32,987 bases of DNA from a bacterium. Lineage in GTDB: Bacteria > Pseudomonadota > Alphaproteobacteria > Rhizobiales > JAKIUO01. Under the pieces are notes generated by a model that saw only the letters and a program-made list of their open reading frames with translations, was not told the origin of the DNA and searched no databases. The position numbers and the translations under genes were made by a program. Below, one piece after another: positions 8,269 to 17,041 of this stretch (position 1 is the first letter of the stretch; each line of letters begins with the position of its first letter). The DNA is taken from positions 1 to 32,987 of the forward strand of contig JAAETJ010000898.1 of assembly GCA_024228495.1 (NCBI GenBank), given 5' to 3'.

Positions 8269-9250
8269 CCCTGAGATGATACAATTTGCCATCATTATAC
8301 TTGGCGCACTGGCGGTTGGCGGCTTTGTCTATGCTATTGCAATGCCCTATTTTAATGGTGAGAAAAAAGCCGTTCAGCGCGTTGCCAATCTGGTGTCCGA
8401 GAAAATGGATCGTTCTCGGTATTCGCCGGAACAAAAACGCCGCAAGGTTGTGCAAGATGTTCTTGAAGAACTGGACACTCGCCAGAAAGAAAATGCCAAG
8501 GTGTCGATGCGCCAGCGGCTTTCTCAGGCCGGCTTGTCTATCAGCCCGTTCGTCTTTTATCTGATTAGCGCTGTGAATGCCGTTATATTGGGCGCGATCA
8601 CTTATATGTTTGTAGGTGAGAGCATCGCCCCTTTTGCGGCAGGCGCCGCAAGTTTTACTGGCGGCATTGGTTTGCCACGCTGGGTTATCAAATTTCTATC
8701 CGCACGTCGGCAACGTAAATTCGTGGATCAACTCGCCAACGCCATCGATATTATTGTACGCGGTGTGAAAACCGGTTTACCACTCAACGATTGTATCGGC
8801 ATCATTGCTGCAGAATCTCCAGCGCCGCTCGGTCAGGAATTTGCCAAGATTGTTGAGGAGCAGCGTATTGGCGTCACCCTGGCGCAGGGCATCGAGCGTA
8901 TGTATGAGCGCGTGCCTTTGCAAGAGGTCAGCTTTTTGTCGATCGTCATCTCCATTCAGTCTGCCGCCGGTGGTAACCTGGCGGAAGCTTTGCAGAACTT
9001 GTCCAATGTTTTGCGTGAGCGTAAAAAACTGGAAGGTAAAGTGCGTGCTTTTTCTCAAGAAGCCAAATCATCGGCAGCTATTATTGGTTCACTGCCCGTC
9101 CTGGTCATGGGGGCCGTTTATATGTCGAAACCCGATTACATCATGATCCTTTTTGATGAACGATCAGGCAATATGATGCTGGCGGGTAGTGCAGTCTGGA
9201 TGCTTATGGGTGTTCTCATGATGCGCAAAATGATAAATTTCGACTATTAG
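8261..9250 (+). CDS. tadB: TadB, inner-membrane platform protein of the Tad pilus
   Basis: TadB is one of two GspF-like platform proteins that pair with CpaF. It has an N-terminal membrane helix, a central pair of helices (about residues 95-140), the T2SSF domain (about 165-295, with FVDQLANAIDIIVRGVKTGLPL and the conserved SAAGGNLAEALQNLSNVLRER) and a C-terminal pair of helices. I chose TTG 8261 as start: GAGGAGG (8248-8254) stands six bases before it, it overlaps the cpaF stop, and it gives 329 residues, the family length. The next ATG (8276) would be 21 bases from that ribosome site, and the longer reading frame from 8165 lies inside cpaF. Confidence 0.92.
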   Translation: MFSPEMIQFAIIILGALAVGGFVYAIAMPYFNGEKKAVQRVANLVSEKMDRSRYSPEQKRRKVVQDVLEELDTRQKENAKVSMRQRLSQAGLSISPFVFYLISAVNAVILGAITYMFVGESIAPFAAGAASFTGGIGLPRWVIKFLSARRQRKFVDQLANAIDIIVRGVKTGLPLNDCIGIIAAESPAPLGQEFAKIVEEQRIGVTLAQGIERMYERVPLQEVSFLSIVISIQSAAGGNLAEALQNLSNVLRERKKLEGKVRAFSQEAKSSAAIIGSLPVLVMGAVYMSKPDYIMILFDERSGNMMLAGSAVWMLMGVLMMRKMINFDY

Positions 9251-9359
9251 TCATTGTACAAACGTGCGTTTTGCGCGTCGCATGATGCGGCGGAACGATT
9301 TATTTATTCGGGACTTTTAGTGAGGCTCGATCACATTTTAAAACACAGGTCAGGTGATC

Positions 9360-10331
9360 ATGTACAATTTTATTGATCAGTTTTTTACAGTCGAGATCGC
9401 AATCATAGCGCTTATCGGCCTCGCCACATTTGGCACGATCATAACCGTTGTGGGTCCATTGCTGGCTGGCAGTAAACTGAATGCCCGGATGAAATCGGTG
9501 TCTACCGAGCGCGATGTACTGCGCAAAGCCCGTTTGGACGAACTCAATGCGAGCAATGTCAATTTGCGGCATGGAATCCAGGGTCCCGTCAAGGTGATTG
9601 TTGAAAAACTTCATCTCGACAAGGCGCTTGATCCCGAAAAAACCCGCAATAAATTGAAAACTGCCGGGTTGCGTGGCCCCGGGCCCCTCATGATGTTCAT
9701 GTTCTTCCAGATTGTCATGCCCGTTGTGGTGGGTATTGGAGCAATGCTCTACCTGACTTACGTCAATGATCATGGCCATGAGCCTGCGATGAGGATTGGT
9801 CTTAGTATTGGTGCGGCACTGGCTGGTTATTATCTGCCGACTCTGTTTGTTCATAATATCGTGCAAAAACGCAAGGATTCTATCAGGAAAGCGTGGCCAG
9901 ACGCCCTCGATCTACTGCTGATTTGTGTGCAGTCCGGCATGTCAATTGAAGCTGCGTTCAAACTGGTATCCAGCGAGATTGGCACGCAGTCTGTTCCGCT
10001 CGCCGAAGAGCTGACCTTGACCACTGCCGAGATGTCTTATCTGCAGGAGCGGCGTCAGGCCTATGAGAACCTGGGTATTCGCACCGGAATTGAGGGCGTT
10101 AAATCAGTGACTACCTCTTTGATGCAGGCCGAACGTTATGGTACACCGCTGTCACAAGCGCTAAGGGTGCTGGCACAAGAAAATCGCGATATGCGCATGG
10201 CGGAAGCCGAACGAAAAGCGGCCGCCTTGCCTCCCAAACTGACGGTGCCGATGATTACATTTTTCTTGCCGGTTCTGTTCGTTGTGATTTTGGGACCAGC
10301 CATTATTCAGGCTCTTGCGACCCTTAAATAG
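9360..10331 (+). CDS. tadC: TadC, inner-membrane platform protein of the Tad pilus
   Basis: This is the second GspF-like platform protein, paralogous to TadB. The 323-residue protein has an N-terminal helix, a paired helix segment (about residues 112-165) and the T2SSF domain (about 180-310, with AWPDALDLLLICVQSGMSIEAAF and the ERYGTPLSQALRVLAQENRDMR motif), ending in a hydrophobic helix. ATG 9360 has AGGTCAGG a few bases upstream; the frame also contains GTG 9354 two codons earlier. A 109-base gap separates it from tadB, so it may have its own promoter. A strong terminator follows, closing the pilus operon. Confidence 0.94.
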   Translation: MYNFIDQFFTVEIAIIALIGLATFGTIITVVGPLLAGSKLNARMKSVSTERDVLRKARLDELNASNVNLRHGIQGPVKVIVEKLHLDKALDPEKTRNKLKTAGLRGPGPLMMFMFFQIVMPVVVGIGAMLYLTYVNDHGHEPAMRIGLSIGAALAGYYLPTLFVHNIVQKRKDSIRKAWPDALDLLLICVQSGMSIEAAFKLVSSEIGTQSVPLAEELTLTTAEMSYLQERRQAYENLGIRTGIEGVKSVTTSLMQAERYGTPLSQALRVLAQENRDMRMAEAERKAAALPPKLTVPMITFFLPVLFVVILGPAIIQALATLK

Positions 10332-10361
10332 GCCGCGAAACTCATACATGAATTTGAAACA

Positions 10362-10391
10362 CCAGTGACTTTCTTGTCACTGGTTTTTTTG
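10362..10391 (+). terminator. Rho-independent terminator after tadC
   Basis: A perfect 8-bp stem CCAGTGAC / GTCACTGG with loop TTTCTT is followed by seven T residues, 30 bases after the tadC stop. It ends the + strand Tad operon. Confidence 0.93.
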
Positions 10392-10469
10392 TGTGCTTGA
10401 TTTAAGTGGCTATTCACGCCATGTGTGTTTCTCGCATTCATTATCTCATTCGATAGAGCAGCTGATAAA

Positions 10470-11402
10470 TTGCTTGTCACGATCATCAATATTATTGCGC
10501 CAGTGTTTATCGTTATTGGTGCGGGCTATCTTGCCGTCAAAGGTAAACTGATGAGCCATGGTATGGTGGATGGCCTCAACAGGTTTGTTGTGCTGTTTGC
10601 CATTCCATGTCTGTTGTTCAACGCGACCTCCAGGCTGGATCTTGGTGCGGCTTATAATTGGCGCGTCCTGATCTCGTTTTACACGGGCGCAACGCTCAAT
10701 TTTGTCATAGTCACCACCCTTGCCATGAAGTTGTTTCACCGTCCGCCTCGTGAAGCGGTGGCGATTGGATTTGGTGCGCTGTTCTCCAATTTGTTGCTAC
10801 TTGGATTGTCGATATCAGAGCGTGCTTATGGCGTTGAAAGTCTTGATCCGGCCTATGCCATTATTTCCTTGCATGCCCCGTTTTGCTATTTGCTAGGTAT
10901 CACTGTGATGGAGTTTATGGGAGCGCGAGATCCAGCTGTTTTGGGGACCGCGCGCAAGGTTGTTAATGCTATGTTTCGTAACAGCTTGATGATCGGTCTG
11001 GGGCTTGGGTTTGCGGTCAATCTAAGCGGTCTGGCGCTGCCAGATGTCGCGCAATCGGCCGTTGACATGATTAGTCGTGCGGCATTGCCCGCTGCCCTGT
11101 TTGGGCTTGGGGGTGTGCTGACACGCTATGTGGTCTCCGATACTATTTATGAGGCTGGCATGGTTTCTGGTCTGTCGCTCATTTTGCATCCAACTATCGC
11201 TTATGGGCTCTGTGTGTTGCTGGAGGTGCCAGACGCCACCACACGCTCGGTAGTCTTGCTCGCCGCGATGGCTCCCGGGGTCAATGCTTACCTTTTCGCA
11301 GCCATGTATAACAAGGCCCTCAACACGGCAGCGAGTGCCGTCATTCTGGGCACATCTTTTTCTGTGATTACCATTAGCATCTGGTTATGGGTTTTGGGGT
11401 GA
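10470..11402 (+). CDS. AEC (auxin efflux carrier) family transporter
   Basis: The protein is a 310-residue membrane permease with about ten hydrophobic segments arranged in two halves and the AEC/Mem_trans N-terminal pattern (IIAPVFIVIGAGYLAVKGKL). Family members move organic anions or unknown metabolites out of the cell; the substrate is not evident here. The start is uncertain: TTG 10470 gives the usual family N-terminus, while GTG 10425 would add 15 residues; neither has a strong ribosome site. It is isolated between the tadC terminator and the facing tadD gene, so it appears to be an insertion into the pilus region rather than part of the pilus machine. Confidence 0.85.
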   Translation: MLVTIINIIAPVFIVIGAGYLAVKGKLMSHGMVDGLNRFVVLFAIPCLLFNATSRLDLGAAYNWRVLISFYTGATLNFVIVTTLAMKLFHRPPREAVAIGFGALFSNLLLLGLSISERAYGVESLDPAYAIISLHAPFCYLLGITVMEFMGARDPAVLGTARKVVNAMFRNSLMIGLGLGFAVNLSGLALPDVAQSAVDMISRAALPAALFGLGGVLTRYVVSDTIYEAGMVSGLSLILHPTIAYGLCVLLEVPDATTRSVVLLAAMAPGVNAYLFAAMYNKALNTAASAVILGTSFSVITISIWLWVLG

Positions 11403-11405
11403 GCG

Positions 11406-11445
11406 CAAAAAATAACGCCGAACGAGATATTGGCTCGGGGTTATT
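11406..11445 (-). terminator. terminator for the - strand tadD-like gene
   Basis: AATAACGCCGA (11411-11421) pairs with TCGGGGTTATT (11435-11445) with one internal mismatch. Read on the - strand it is followed by a run of T residues (the A-run 11407-11412 on +). It lies between two convergent genes and fits transcription coming from the right. Confidence 0.7.
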
Positions 11446-11470
11446 GATGTTACGTGTTGTGAAATACCGC

Positions 11471-12397
11471 TTATTGCTGCGCAGGATCCAATTGCACGGG
11501 AGCGCCGACACTTGCCGTTGTGGCTGGCCCTTCATTTAGATTGCCAGCCATGGTATTGGCGACTGGCGGCGTGGTTTCATCGGTCAGCTCAATACCATCC
11601 TGAGAGGTAGTTGTGGACAGCATGCTTTTCAGATATGCGATGTTTTTCTTGGCCTGAGCAGGGGGCAAGTCGGTTGTTGCCATTGCCTGCGCTTCATCAT
11701 ATTTTCCTTGCAGGGCTAAAACCAGCGCTAGGTTTTGGCGCAAGCGGGCTCCAAAGCGGCCACTGTCATCGGCGTTGCGGAGCAGGTTCTCGGCTTCATC
11801 TGGCTTGCCGCCAAGAGCAATCGAGAGAGCAAGATTATTAAGAACGGAGGCCTTTTTGGGAGCCAGTTCACGAGCCTGCTGAAAATAGCTGGTTGCTTTT
11901 TCATAAGAGCCATTGCGCGCTTCGATGGTGCCAAGAGCCGACAGGGTGTGCCAGTCAGGGGAAGATTTTTTTTCTATCCGGCCAAGCACTCTTCGCGCTT
12001 GCACTGTTTTACCAGATCCCAGTAACAAACGTCCGTATTCAGACGCGATGACGGGATGCTCGGGATTGGCTTGATATGCGCGGTACAAGATATTGACCGC
12101 TTGCTGCTGCAAACCAAGTGAGCGCAGGTGATAGACATAGTTGATGGCAAGCTTGCTATTGGCCGGGTTTTTATTAAATGCCTTGGCCAATTTGGTTGTG
12201 TTGTTGGCAAGCGGACTTGCCTTGACCGGCAATTGCGCTCGGGTGGAGTTTTTGGCAAGACTATTGCGTTTTAGGCTGCCGGTGACGCCTGGGCTATGCG
12301 ATTTCTTTGCATTTGTACATCCCGCTAACAAAAAAATCATAGCCATGCTCGAAAGCAGGACATTCCTGTAAAAATCGAAGGATCGATTACGTACCAT
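11471..12397 (-). CDS. tadD: TadD-like tetratricopeptide repeat lipoprotein
   Basis: The 308-residue product starts with a lipoprotein signal (LLAGC, Cys27) and contains several TPR units from about residue 65 to 235, for example HPVIASEYGRLLLGSGKTVQARRVL, WHTLSALGTIEARNGSYEKATSYFQQARELAPKKASVLNNLALSIALGGKPDEAENLL. TadD proteins of Tad systems are TPR lipoproteins that act as pilotins for secretin assembly. The start ATG has CAGGA about eight bases upstream. It is encoded opposite to the main Tad operon and separated from it by the AEC gene, so its assignment to the pilus rests on homology plus proximity. A generic TPR lipoprotein is the alternative. Confidence 0.82.
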   Translation of the reverse strand: MVRNRSFDFYRNVLLSSMAMIFLLAGCTNAKKSHSPGVTGSLKRNSLAKNSTRAQLPVKASPLANNTTKLAKAFNKNPANSKLAINYVYHLRSLGLQQQAVNILYRAYQANPEHPVIASEYGRLLLGSGKTVQARRVLGRIEKKSSPDWHTLSALGTIEARNGSYEKATSYFQQARELAPKKASVLNNLALSIALGGKPDEAENLLRNADDSGRFGARLRQNLALVLALQGKYDEAQAMATTDLPPAQAKKNIAYLKSMLSTTTSQDGIELTDETTPPVANTMAGNLNEGPATTASVGAPVQLDPAQQ

Positions 12398-12579
12398 GTG
12401 CTATTCCTGACTAATAAATGGACGCAATACAGACCGAAGCATAATTATTATTGGGGATTTTAGGCGGGAACTCTTAAGAAATCGCTTAAGCGCGGGTCAA
12501 TATGAACCGTTTTTGTCCGCCATGCCATGGGAGGCAATCGAGAGCTGTTGTATAATCCATATGGACTTCAAGCGTTCAT
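12398..12579. other. divergent intergenic region between tadD-like and aminopeptidase genes
   Basis: The region drives two divergent genes. It holds a perfect TATAAT at 12551-12556, about 24 bases before the first aminopeptidase start codon, though no good -35 partner is visible, and a pair of CTTAAG palindromes (12473-12478 and 12485-12490) separated by six bases, which also gives TTAA-N8-TTAA. No gene is seen here. Confidence 0.4.
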
Positions 12580-14034
12580 ATGTTAAAAATGGAAGCCATG
12601 AACAAACACGACAGCAAAAAACGTAAAAGCAATCTCATGAATGTGCTCTTGTCAAAGAGCTCAAAAGTGAGAACCATACCAATCTATTTCGCGGCACCCG
12701 GGTCTCTTGAAAAAGATCTGGGAGCATTGTCAAAACAGCAAAGGGCCTGGCTGCATGATACCGGCTGGAAATCTGACAAGGGGGCGATTTCGATTTTGCC
12801 CGGTACCGATGGCCTCGTTGGCGGCGTTGTGCTTGGCCTTGGTGCCATACGCGACAAGGCCGAGATGGCTCTGTTGATCGGTCAGCTGGCACGTACCATT
12901 CCCGCCGGTGCATATCATTTTCACGATGATCCGCCAGACGGCGAGTTGTCGGTGATCAGCTGGCTGATGGGGGGCTATTATTATGATCGATATAGTGACC
13001 GACATGGGCGCCTTGTGCGTCATTTAAGGCTTCCCGAAGGCGTGGACAAGGATAATGTTATGCGCATTGTCAATGGCATGGTGCTGGGGCGTGATTTGAT
13101 CAATACGCCGCCCAATGATCTGGGACCAGCCGAACTGTCAGCCGCCGCACGGCACATCGCGGACCAGCATGGGGCTGAATTTAAAGAAGTGGTTGGCGAT
13201 GAACTGTTGTCTGAAAACTATCCACTCATTTATGCGGTGGGGCGTGCGTCTGATCGTCTGCCAAGGCTTATCGAACTGCGTTGGGGGGAAAGCGAACACC
13301 CCAAGGTGACGCTGGTTGGCAAGGGCATCACCTTCGATACCGGCGGGCTTAACCTGAAGCCGGGCAATTCCATGGCATTGATGAAAAAAGATATGGGGGG
13401 AGCTGCGACCGTGCTGGCTCTTGCCATGATGATCATGAGCGCTGATCTGCCGGTTTGCCTGCATGTATTGGTGCCAACCGCTGATAATAATGTCGGGCGC
13501 GATGCGTTCCGACCCAGCGATGTGATTGCCAGCCGCAAGGGTATGAGTGTTGAAATTGGCAATACGGACGCCGAGGGCCGATTGGTGCTGGCGGATGCGC
13601 TAGCCAAGGGCGATGAAGACGATCCTGAACTGATGATTTGTATTGCCACATTGACGGGGGCAGCTCGTGTTGCTCTTGGCGTTGAAGTGTCGCCTTTTTA
13701 TGTTGATAATGACGACATCGCGCAGGAGTTATACAAGATCTCACTTGAAACACGGGACCCCTTGTGGCGGATGCCGTTCTGGAAGCCTTATGATGCGCAA
13801 TTGGCCAGTAAAATCGCTGATGTCAGTCATATTGCAGATTCAGGATTTGGCGGTAGTATAACGGCCGGTCTGTTCCTGAAGCGCTTTGTGACAAAGGCCA
13901 AGGATTTTGTCTTTCTGGATATTTATGGTTGGGTGCCGCAAGATCGCGCTGGCAAGCCTCGCGGTGGGGAACCGCAAAGCGCACGCGCTTTGTTCGAATT
14001 TTTAAAAAAGCGTTATGGAAAACATCAGGCATGA
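12580..14034 (+). CDS. M17 family leucyl aminopeptidase
   Basis: This is a two-metal cytosolic aminopeptidase that removes N-terminal residues from peptides. Counting from ATG 12580 (484 residues), the catalytic domain shows VGKGITFDTGGLNLKPG (metal/catalytic Lys248, Asp253, Lys260), MKKDMGGAA (Asp271) and the family signature NTDAEGRL (328-335), plus the end motif GGSITAGLFLKRF. All expected ligands are present. The N-terminal domain is the shorter alphaproteobacterial type. The start is ambiguous: ATGs at 12580, 12589, 12598 and 12637 are in frame and none has a good ribosome site; 12637 would match typical family length best, 12580 would suit the TATAAT at 12551. The stop overlaps the NlpC/P60 start as ATGA. 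Confidence 0.92.
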   Translation: MLKMEAMNKHDSKKRKSNLMNVLLSKSSKVRTIPIYFAAPGSLEKDLGALSKQQRAWLHDTGWKSDKGAISILPGTDGLVGGVVLGLGAIRDKAEMALLIGQLARTIPAGAYHFHDDPPDGELSVISWLMGGYYYDRYSDRHGRLVRHLRLPEGVDKDNVMRIVNGMVLGRDLINTPPNDLGPAELSAAARHIADQHGAEFKEVVGDELLSENYPLIYAVGRASDRLPRLIELRWGESEHPKVTLVGKGITFDTGGLNLKPGNSMALMKKDMGGAATVLALAMMIMSADLPVCLHVLVPTADNNVGRDAFRPSDVIASRKGMSVEIGNTDAEGRLVLADALAKGDEDDPELMICIATLTGAARVALGVEVSPFYVDNDDIAQELYKISLETRDPLWRMPFWKPYDAQLASKIADVSHIADSGFGGSITAGLFLKRFVTKAKDFVFLDIYGWVPQDRAGKPRGGEPQSARALFEFLKKRYGKHQA

Positions 14035-14939
14035 ATAACACCAGCAGCACTGATCAGTCTCAAACGCCGTTGGATGTGCGCATAAACGCCTACCGCTCGG
14101 ATTGTGCTGCTGCCCATTTGCACGGATTGGTCGAAGCGCCAAACTATGTTGAGGGGCGTTTGGCCCGTATCATAGCTGCCAAAGTATCTTTGCATAATGG
14201 CCCTGACTATGACACCGGCGCCGTCAGCGAAATCATTTATGGGTATGATGTCACGGTCTATGATGAGGCGTCAGGCTGGGCCTGGGTGCAAAATAATCGC
14301 GACGGCTATGTGGGCTATCTGCCCTCTGGCTGCCTGTCGTCCGACATGACGCAGCCGACCCATAAAGTGACGGCCCTTTCAACATTTTCCTATGGTGCAG
14401 CCGATTTGAAAACCCCTTTGCCCCACAAGCTTTACATGAATTCGCAATTGCACATTGTTGAGCGTGAGGATGATTATATGCGGCTGCGCGATGGCCGCTT
14501 TGTGCATTGCCAGCACGTGGCGGAGCTGCACGAGATCGCTGATGATTTTGTCTCGGTTGCCGAACGTTATCTGGAGGTCCCCTATCTTTGGGGCGGGCGC
14601 ACATGTGATGGTATCGATTGTTCCGGGCTGGTACAGATCGCATTTGAATTTTCGGGTCTTTCTTGTCCGCGTGATAGTGATATGCAGCAATCATTGCCCG
14701 GGCGGACTCTTGATCTTGGTAGCATGGAAGAGATGCAACGAGGCGATCTGGTGTTCTGGCCGGGCCATGTCGCTATCATGGTGGACGATACCATGCTTTT
14801 GCACGCCAATGCTCGTGATATGGCCGTAAGCGTCGAGCCGTTTTTCGCGGCCGTCACGCGGATTGCATCGCGCGGCGATGGTGATGTCTTGAACGTTCTT
14901 CGCCCCCCAGCCTTATCGGCTGGCGATCTGCCTGAGTGA
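14031..14939 (+). CDS. NlpC/P60 family peptidoglycan endopeptidase with SH3-like domains
   Basis: The protein cuts cell-wall peptides, typically the D-Glu-meso-diaminopimelate bond. It has 302 residues: an N-terminal SH3-type region (about 40-160, two small beta domains of the kind found in gamma-D-glutamyl-L-diamino acid endopeptidases) and an NlpC/P60 domain (about 170-290). The catalytic triad is visible: Cys197 in GIDCSGLVQ, His246 in WPGHVAIMV and His258 in LLHANA. No signal peptide is seen, so it may act on recycled wall peptides in the cytoplasm, which fits its four-base ATGA overlap with the aminopeptidase gene: together they could degrade muropeptide-derived or other peptides. The long reading frame starting at 13929 lies inside the aminopeptidase gene and is not used. 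Confidence 0.92.
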   Translation: MNNTSSTDQSQTPLDVRINAYRSDCAAAHLHGLVEAPNYVEGRLARIIAAKVSLHNGPDYDTGAVSEIIYGYDVTVYDEASGWAWVQNNRDGYVGYLPSGCLSSDMTQPTHKVTALSTFSYGAADLKTPLPHKLYMNSQLHIVEREDDYMRLRDGRFVHCQHVAELHEIADDFVSVAERYLEVPYLWGGRTCDGIDCSGLVQIAFEFSGLSCPRDSDMQQSLPGRTLDLGSMEEMQRGDLVFWPGHVAIMVDDTMLLHANARDMAVSVEPFFAAVTRIASRGDGDVLNVLRPPALSAGDLPE

Positions 14940-14990
14940 TGTCAGGCCGGGTTGAGTAGCGTTTGCCCCAACCAATTTAATTTATAAGAG

Positions 14991-15004
14991 TTGATCTATT
15001 TCAA
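14991..15004. promoter_or_regulatory. FNR/FixK-type operator upstream of hemN
   Basis: TTGATCTATTTCAA differs from the consensus TTGAT-N4-ATCAA by one base. A TATTAA -10-like element lies at 15024-15029, so transcription would start near 15036 and the box centre would be about 39 bases upstream, close to the class II activator position. Anaerobic hemN genes are established targets of FNR/FnrL/FixK regulators. Confidence 0.68.
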
Positions 15005-15068
15005 GGAGATCAGCTTGATCTGGTATTAATGTCTCGACAATGAATATACAAAATGAGCTGGCTAAATC

Positions 15069-16418
15069 ATGAAACCTGAACATCTGAAATATGCGATGAG
15101 CGAAGTACCGCGCTATACGAGTTATCCAACGGCGGCGCAGTTTGATGAACTTGGCGAGCCGCAGTATTTGCAATGGCTTGGGGAACTGAGCGATGATCAA
15201 CCGATCTCTCTTTATGTGCATGTACCGTTTTGTCATGAGATGTGTTGGTATTGCGGGTGTCACACCACAATTGTTGCCGGTTATGATCGGGTCGGGGCCT
15301 ATTTCAAGACTTTGATGCGCGAAGTTGAGTTACTGGCGGCAGCCTTGCCATTCAAGGCTAAAATCTCTCATCTGCATTTTGGTGGCGGTACGCCGACGAT
15401 CCTGTCACCCGAGCATTTTGGCAGGTTCATGACCCAGGTGGGGACACATTTCATGTTTCTCCCCGATGCCGATCTGGCGGTGGAGATGGACCCGCGCACG
15501 CTGACGCCTGAAATGGTCCAGACGCTGGCAGATTCGGGTATCAATCGCGCCTCGCTTGGCGTGCAGGATTTTTCTCCCCAAGTGCAGGCCAATATACATC
15601 GTATCCAGCCGTTTTATATTGTTGATCGCTCGGTCAAATGGCTACGCGCTGCTGGCATCAATGCGATCAATTTTGATTTGATGTATGGCTTGCCATACCA
15701 AAAGCTCATGGATGTGGAGCGTACGGTTATGCGGGCGCTGTCGCTTGAACCTGACCGGATCGCCATGTTTGGGTACGCGCATGTGCCCTGGTTCAAAAAG
15801 CATATGCAGGTCATCACGGACGACAGCCTGCCCGATGTGCTTGAGCGCTACGCCGAGGCGCAACTGGCGGCTGACTTGATCAAGCAGCATGGCTATCAGG
15901 AAATTGGTTTCGATCATTACGCCAAACCTGATGACGCCATGTCAATAGCTGCGCGCGATGGGTCTTTGAAACGAAATTTCCAGGGCTATACGGTAGATGA
16001 AGCCGATATCATGCTGGGACTTGGGGCATCTTCAATTGGCCAGATGCCGCAAGGTTACGTGCAAAATGCCCCTAAACTCAATGAATGGCGCGATATCGTT
16101 GAAGCGGGCCATCTGACAGTCATGCGCGGGTTGGCGATCAATGACGATGATATTTTCGTTCGCGCGGCCATCGAAAAAGTCATGACCGATCTAGCCTTGG
16201 ATTTGGAGGCGCATTGCCGCGAACATGACCGCCCGCTCGATGCTCTTGATGAGGCTTTGCTAAAATTACAAGCGCTGGATACAGATGGTCTTGTCACGTT
16301 GGATGGTCATAAACTCACCGTCGTTGAGCCCCAAGGGCGGCGTTTTTTGCGCTCAATTGCCGCCAGCTTTGATAAATACTGGAAGCCCAGCAAGTCAAAA
16401 CATTCCAAGGCAGTTTAA
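15069..16418 (+). CDS. hemN: oxygen-independent coproporphyrinogen III oxidase (radical SAM)
   Basis: HemN converts coproporphyrinogen III to protoporphyrinogen IX without oxygen in haem (and, where present, chlorophyll) synthesis, in the cytoplasm. The 449-residue protein has the radical-SAM cluster motif as HVPFCHEMCWYCGC (Cys55, Cys59, Cys62, plus the HemN-specific Cys64), the HFGGGTPTIL glycine-rich SAM site, the typical N-terminus with RYTSYPTA, and the C-terminal HemN domain (about 360-440). Length and motifs match true HemN rather than HemW. The FNR/FixK-like box 65 bases upstream suggests induction at low oxygen. The stop TAA shares its last A with the ATG of the methyltransferase gene. 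Confidence 0.95.
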   Translation: MKPEHLKYAMSEVPRYTSYPTAAQFDELGEPQYLQWLGELSDDQPISLYVHVPFCHEMCWYCGCHTTIVAGYDRVGAYFKTLMREVELLAAALPFKAKISHLHFGGGTPTILSPEHFGRFMTQVGTHFMFLPDADLAVEMDPRTLTPEMVQTLADSGINRASLGVQDFSPQVQANIHRIQPFYIVDRSVKWLRAAGINAINFDLMYGLPYQKLMDVERTVMRALSLEPDRIAMFGYAHVPWFKKHMQVITDDSLPDVLERYAEAQLAADLIKQHGYQEIGFDHYAKPDDAMSIAARDGSLKRNFQGYTVDEADIMLGLGASSIGQMPQGYVQNAPKLNEWRDIVEAGHLTVMRGLAINDDDIFVRAAIEKVMTDLALDLEAHCREHDRPLDALDEALLKLQALDTDGLVTLDGHKLTVVEPQGRRFLRSIAASFDKYWKPSKSKHSKAV

Positions 16419-17035
16419 TGTCAAAGAGTAATAAACAACATTGGAACCAGATTTATGCGGACAAGGATCCGCTGCAAGTTAGCTGGTATCAAAGCGAGCC
16501 ACTGAGCTCGTTGCGGCTGATTGAAAGATCAGGCCTTCAAAAAGACGAGGCCCTGATCGATATTGGTGGTGGTGCCTCCGTACTGGTGGACAGGTTGCAA
16601 GTAGATGGGTTTAGTCGGTTGGCGGTTCTCGATATTTCAAAAAAAGCCCTATCGATTGTTCGGCAACGACTGAAAAAAGGGGCAGGGCGTGTCGATTGGT
16701 TTGAAACAGACATAACCCAATTTCGCCCGCCGCATCAGTTTTCCCTTTGGCATGATCGCGCAGTGTTTCATTTCCTGACAAAAAAACGTGACCGGCAAAA
16801 ATATGTCGAGGTGCTAAAAAACACTCTGCGACCGGGTGGTCATGTGATTATCGCAGCCTTCGCTATCGGTGGGCCGCGCCAATGCAGTGGACTGGATATT
16901 GTGCAATATGATGCGTCTGGGCTTCTTGGTGAACTCGGCCAAGAGTTCGAGCTTGTTGAAGAGCAGTCCGAGATGCACATAACACCATCGAAAAAGAAAC
17001 AAAAGTTTTCCTATTTCTGGATGATTAAAAAATAG
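16418..17035 (+). CDS. class I SAM-dependent methyltransferase
   Basis: The 205-residue protein has a Rossmann-type methyltransferase fold: motif I LIDIGGGASVLVDRL (about residues 47-61), an acidic loop at the end of strand 2 (AVLDISKKAL), DITQF, and WHDRAVFHFL followed by LRPGGHVIIAAFAIGGPRQCSGLDIVQYDA. This pattern belongs to a small stand-alone family found next to varied genes in proteobacteria; the substrate is unknown. The start overlaps the hemN stop (TAATG), so it should be translationally coupled to hemN and share its low-oxygen control. Its stop is only six bases from the facing transporter gene. Confidence 0.85.
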   Translation: MSKSNKQHWNQIYADKDPLQVSWYQSEPLSSLRLIERSGLQKDEALIDIGGGASVLVDRLQVDGFSRLAVLDISKKALSIVRQRLKKGAGRVDWFETDITQFRPPHQFSLWHDRAVFHFLTKKRDRQKYVEVLKNTLRPGGHVIIAAFAIGGPRQCSGLDIVQYDASGLLGELGQEFELVEEQSEMHITPSKKKQKFSYFWMIKK

Positions 17036-17041
17036 CGCTCT

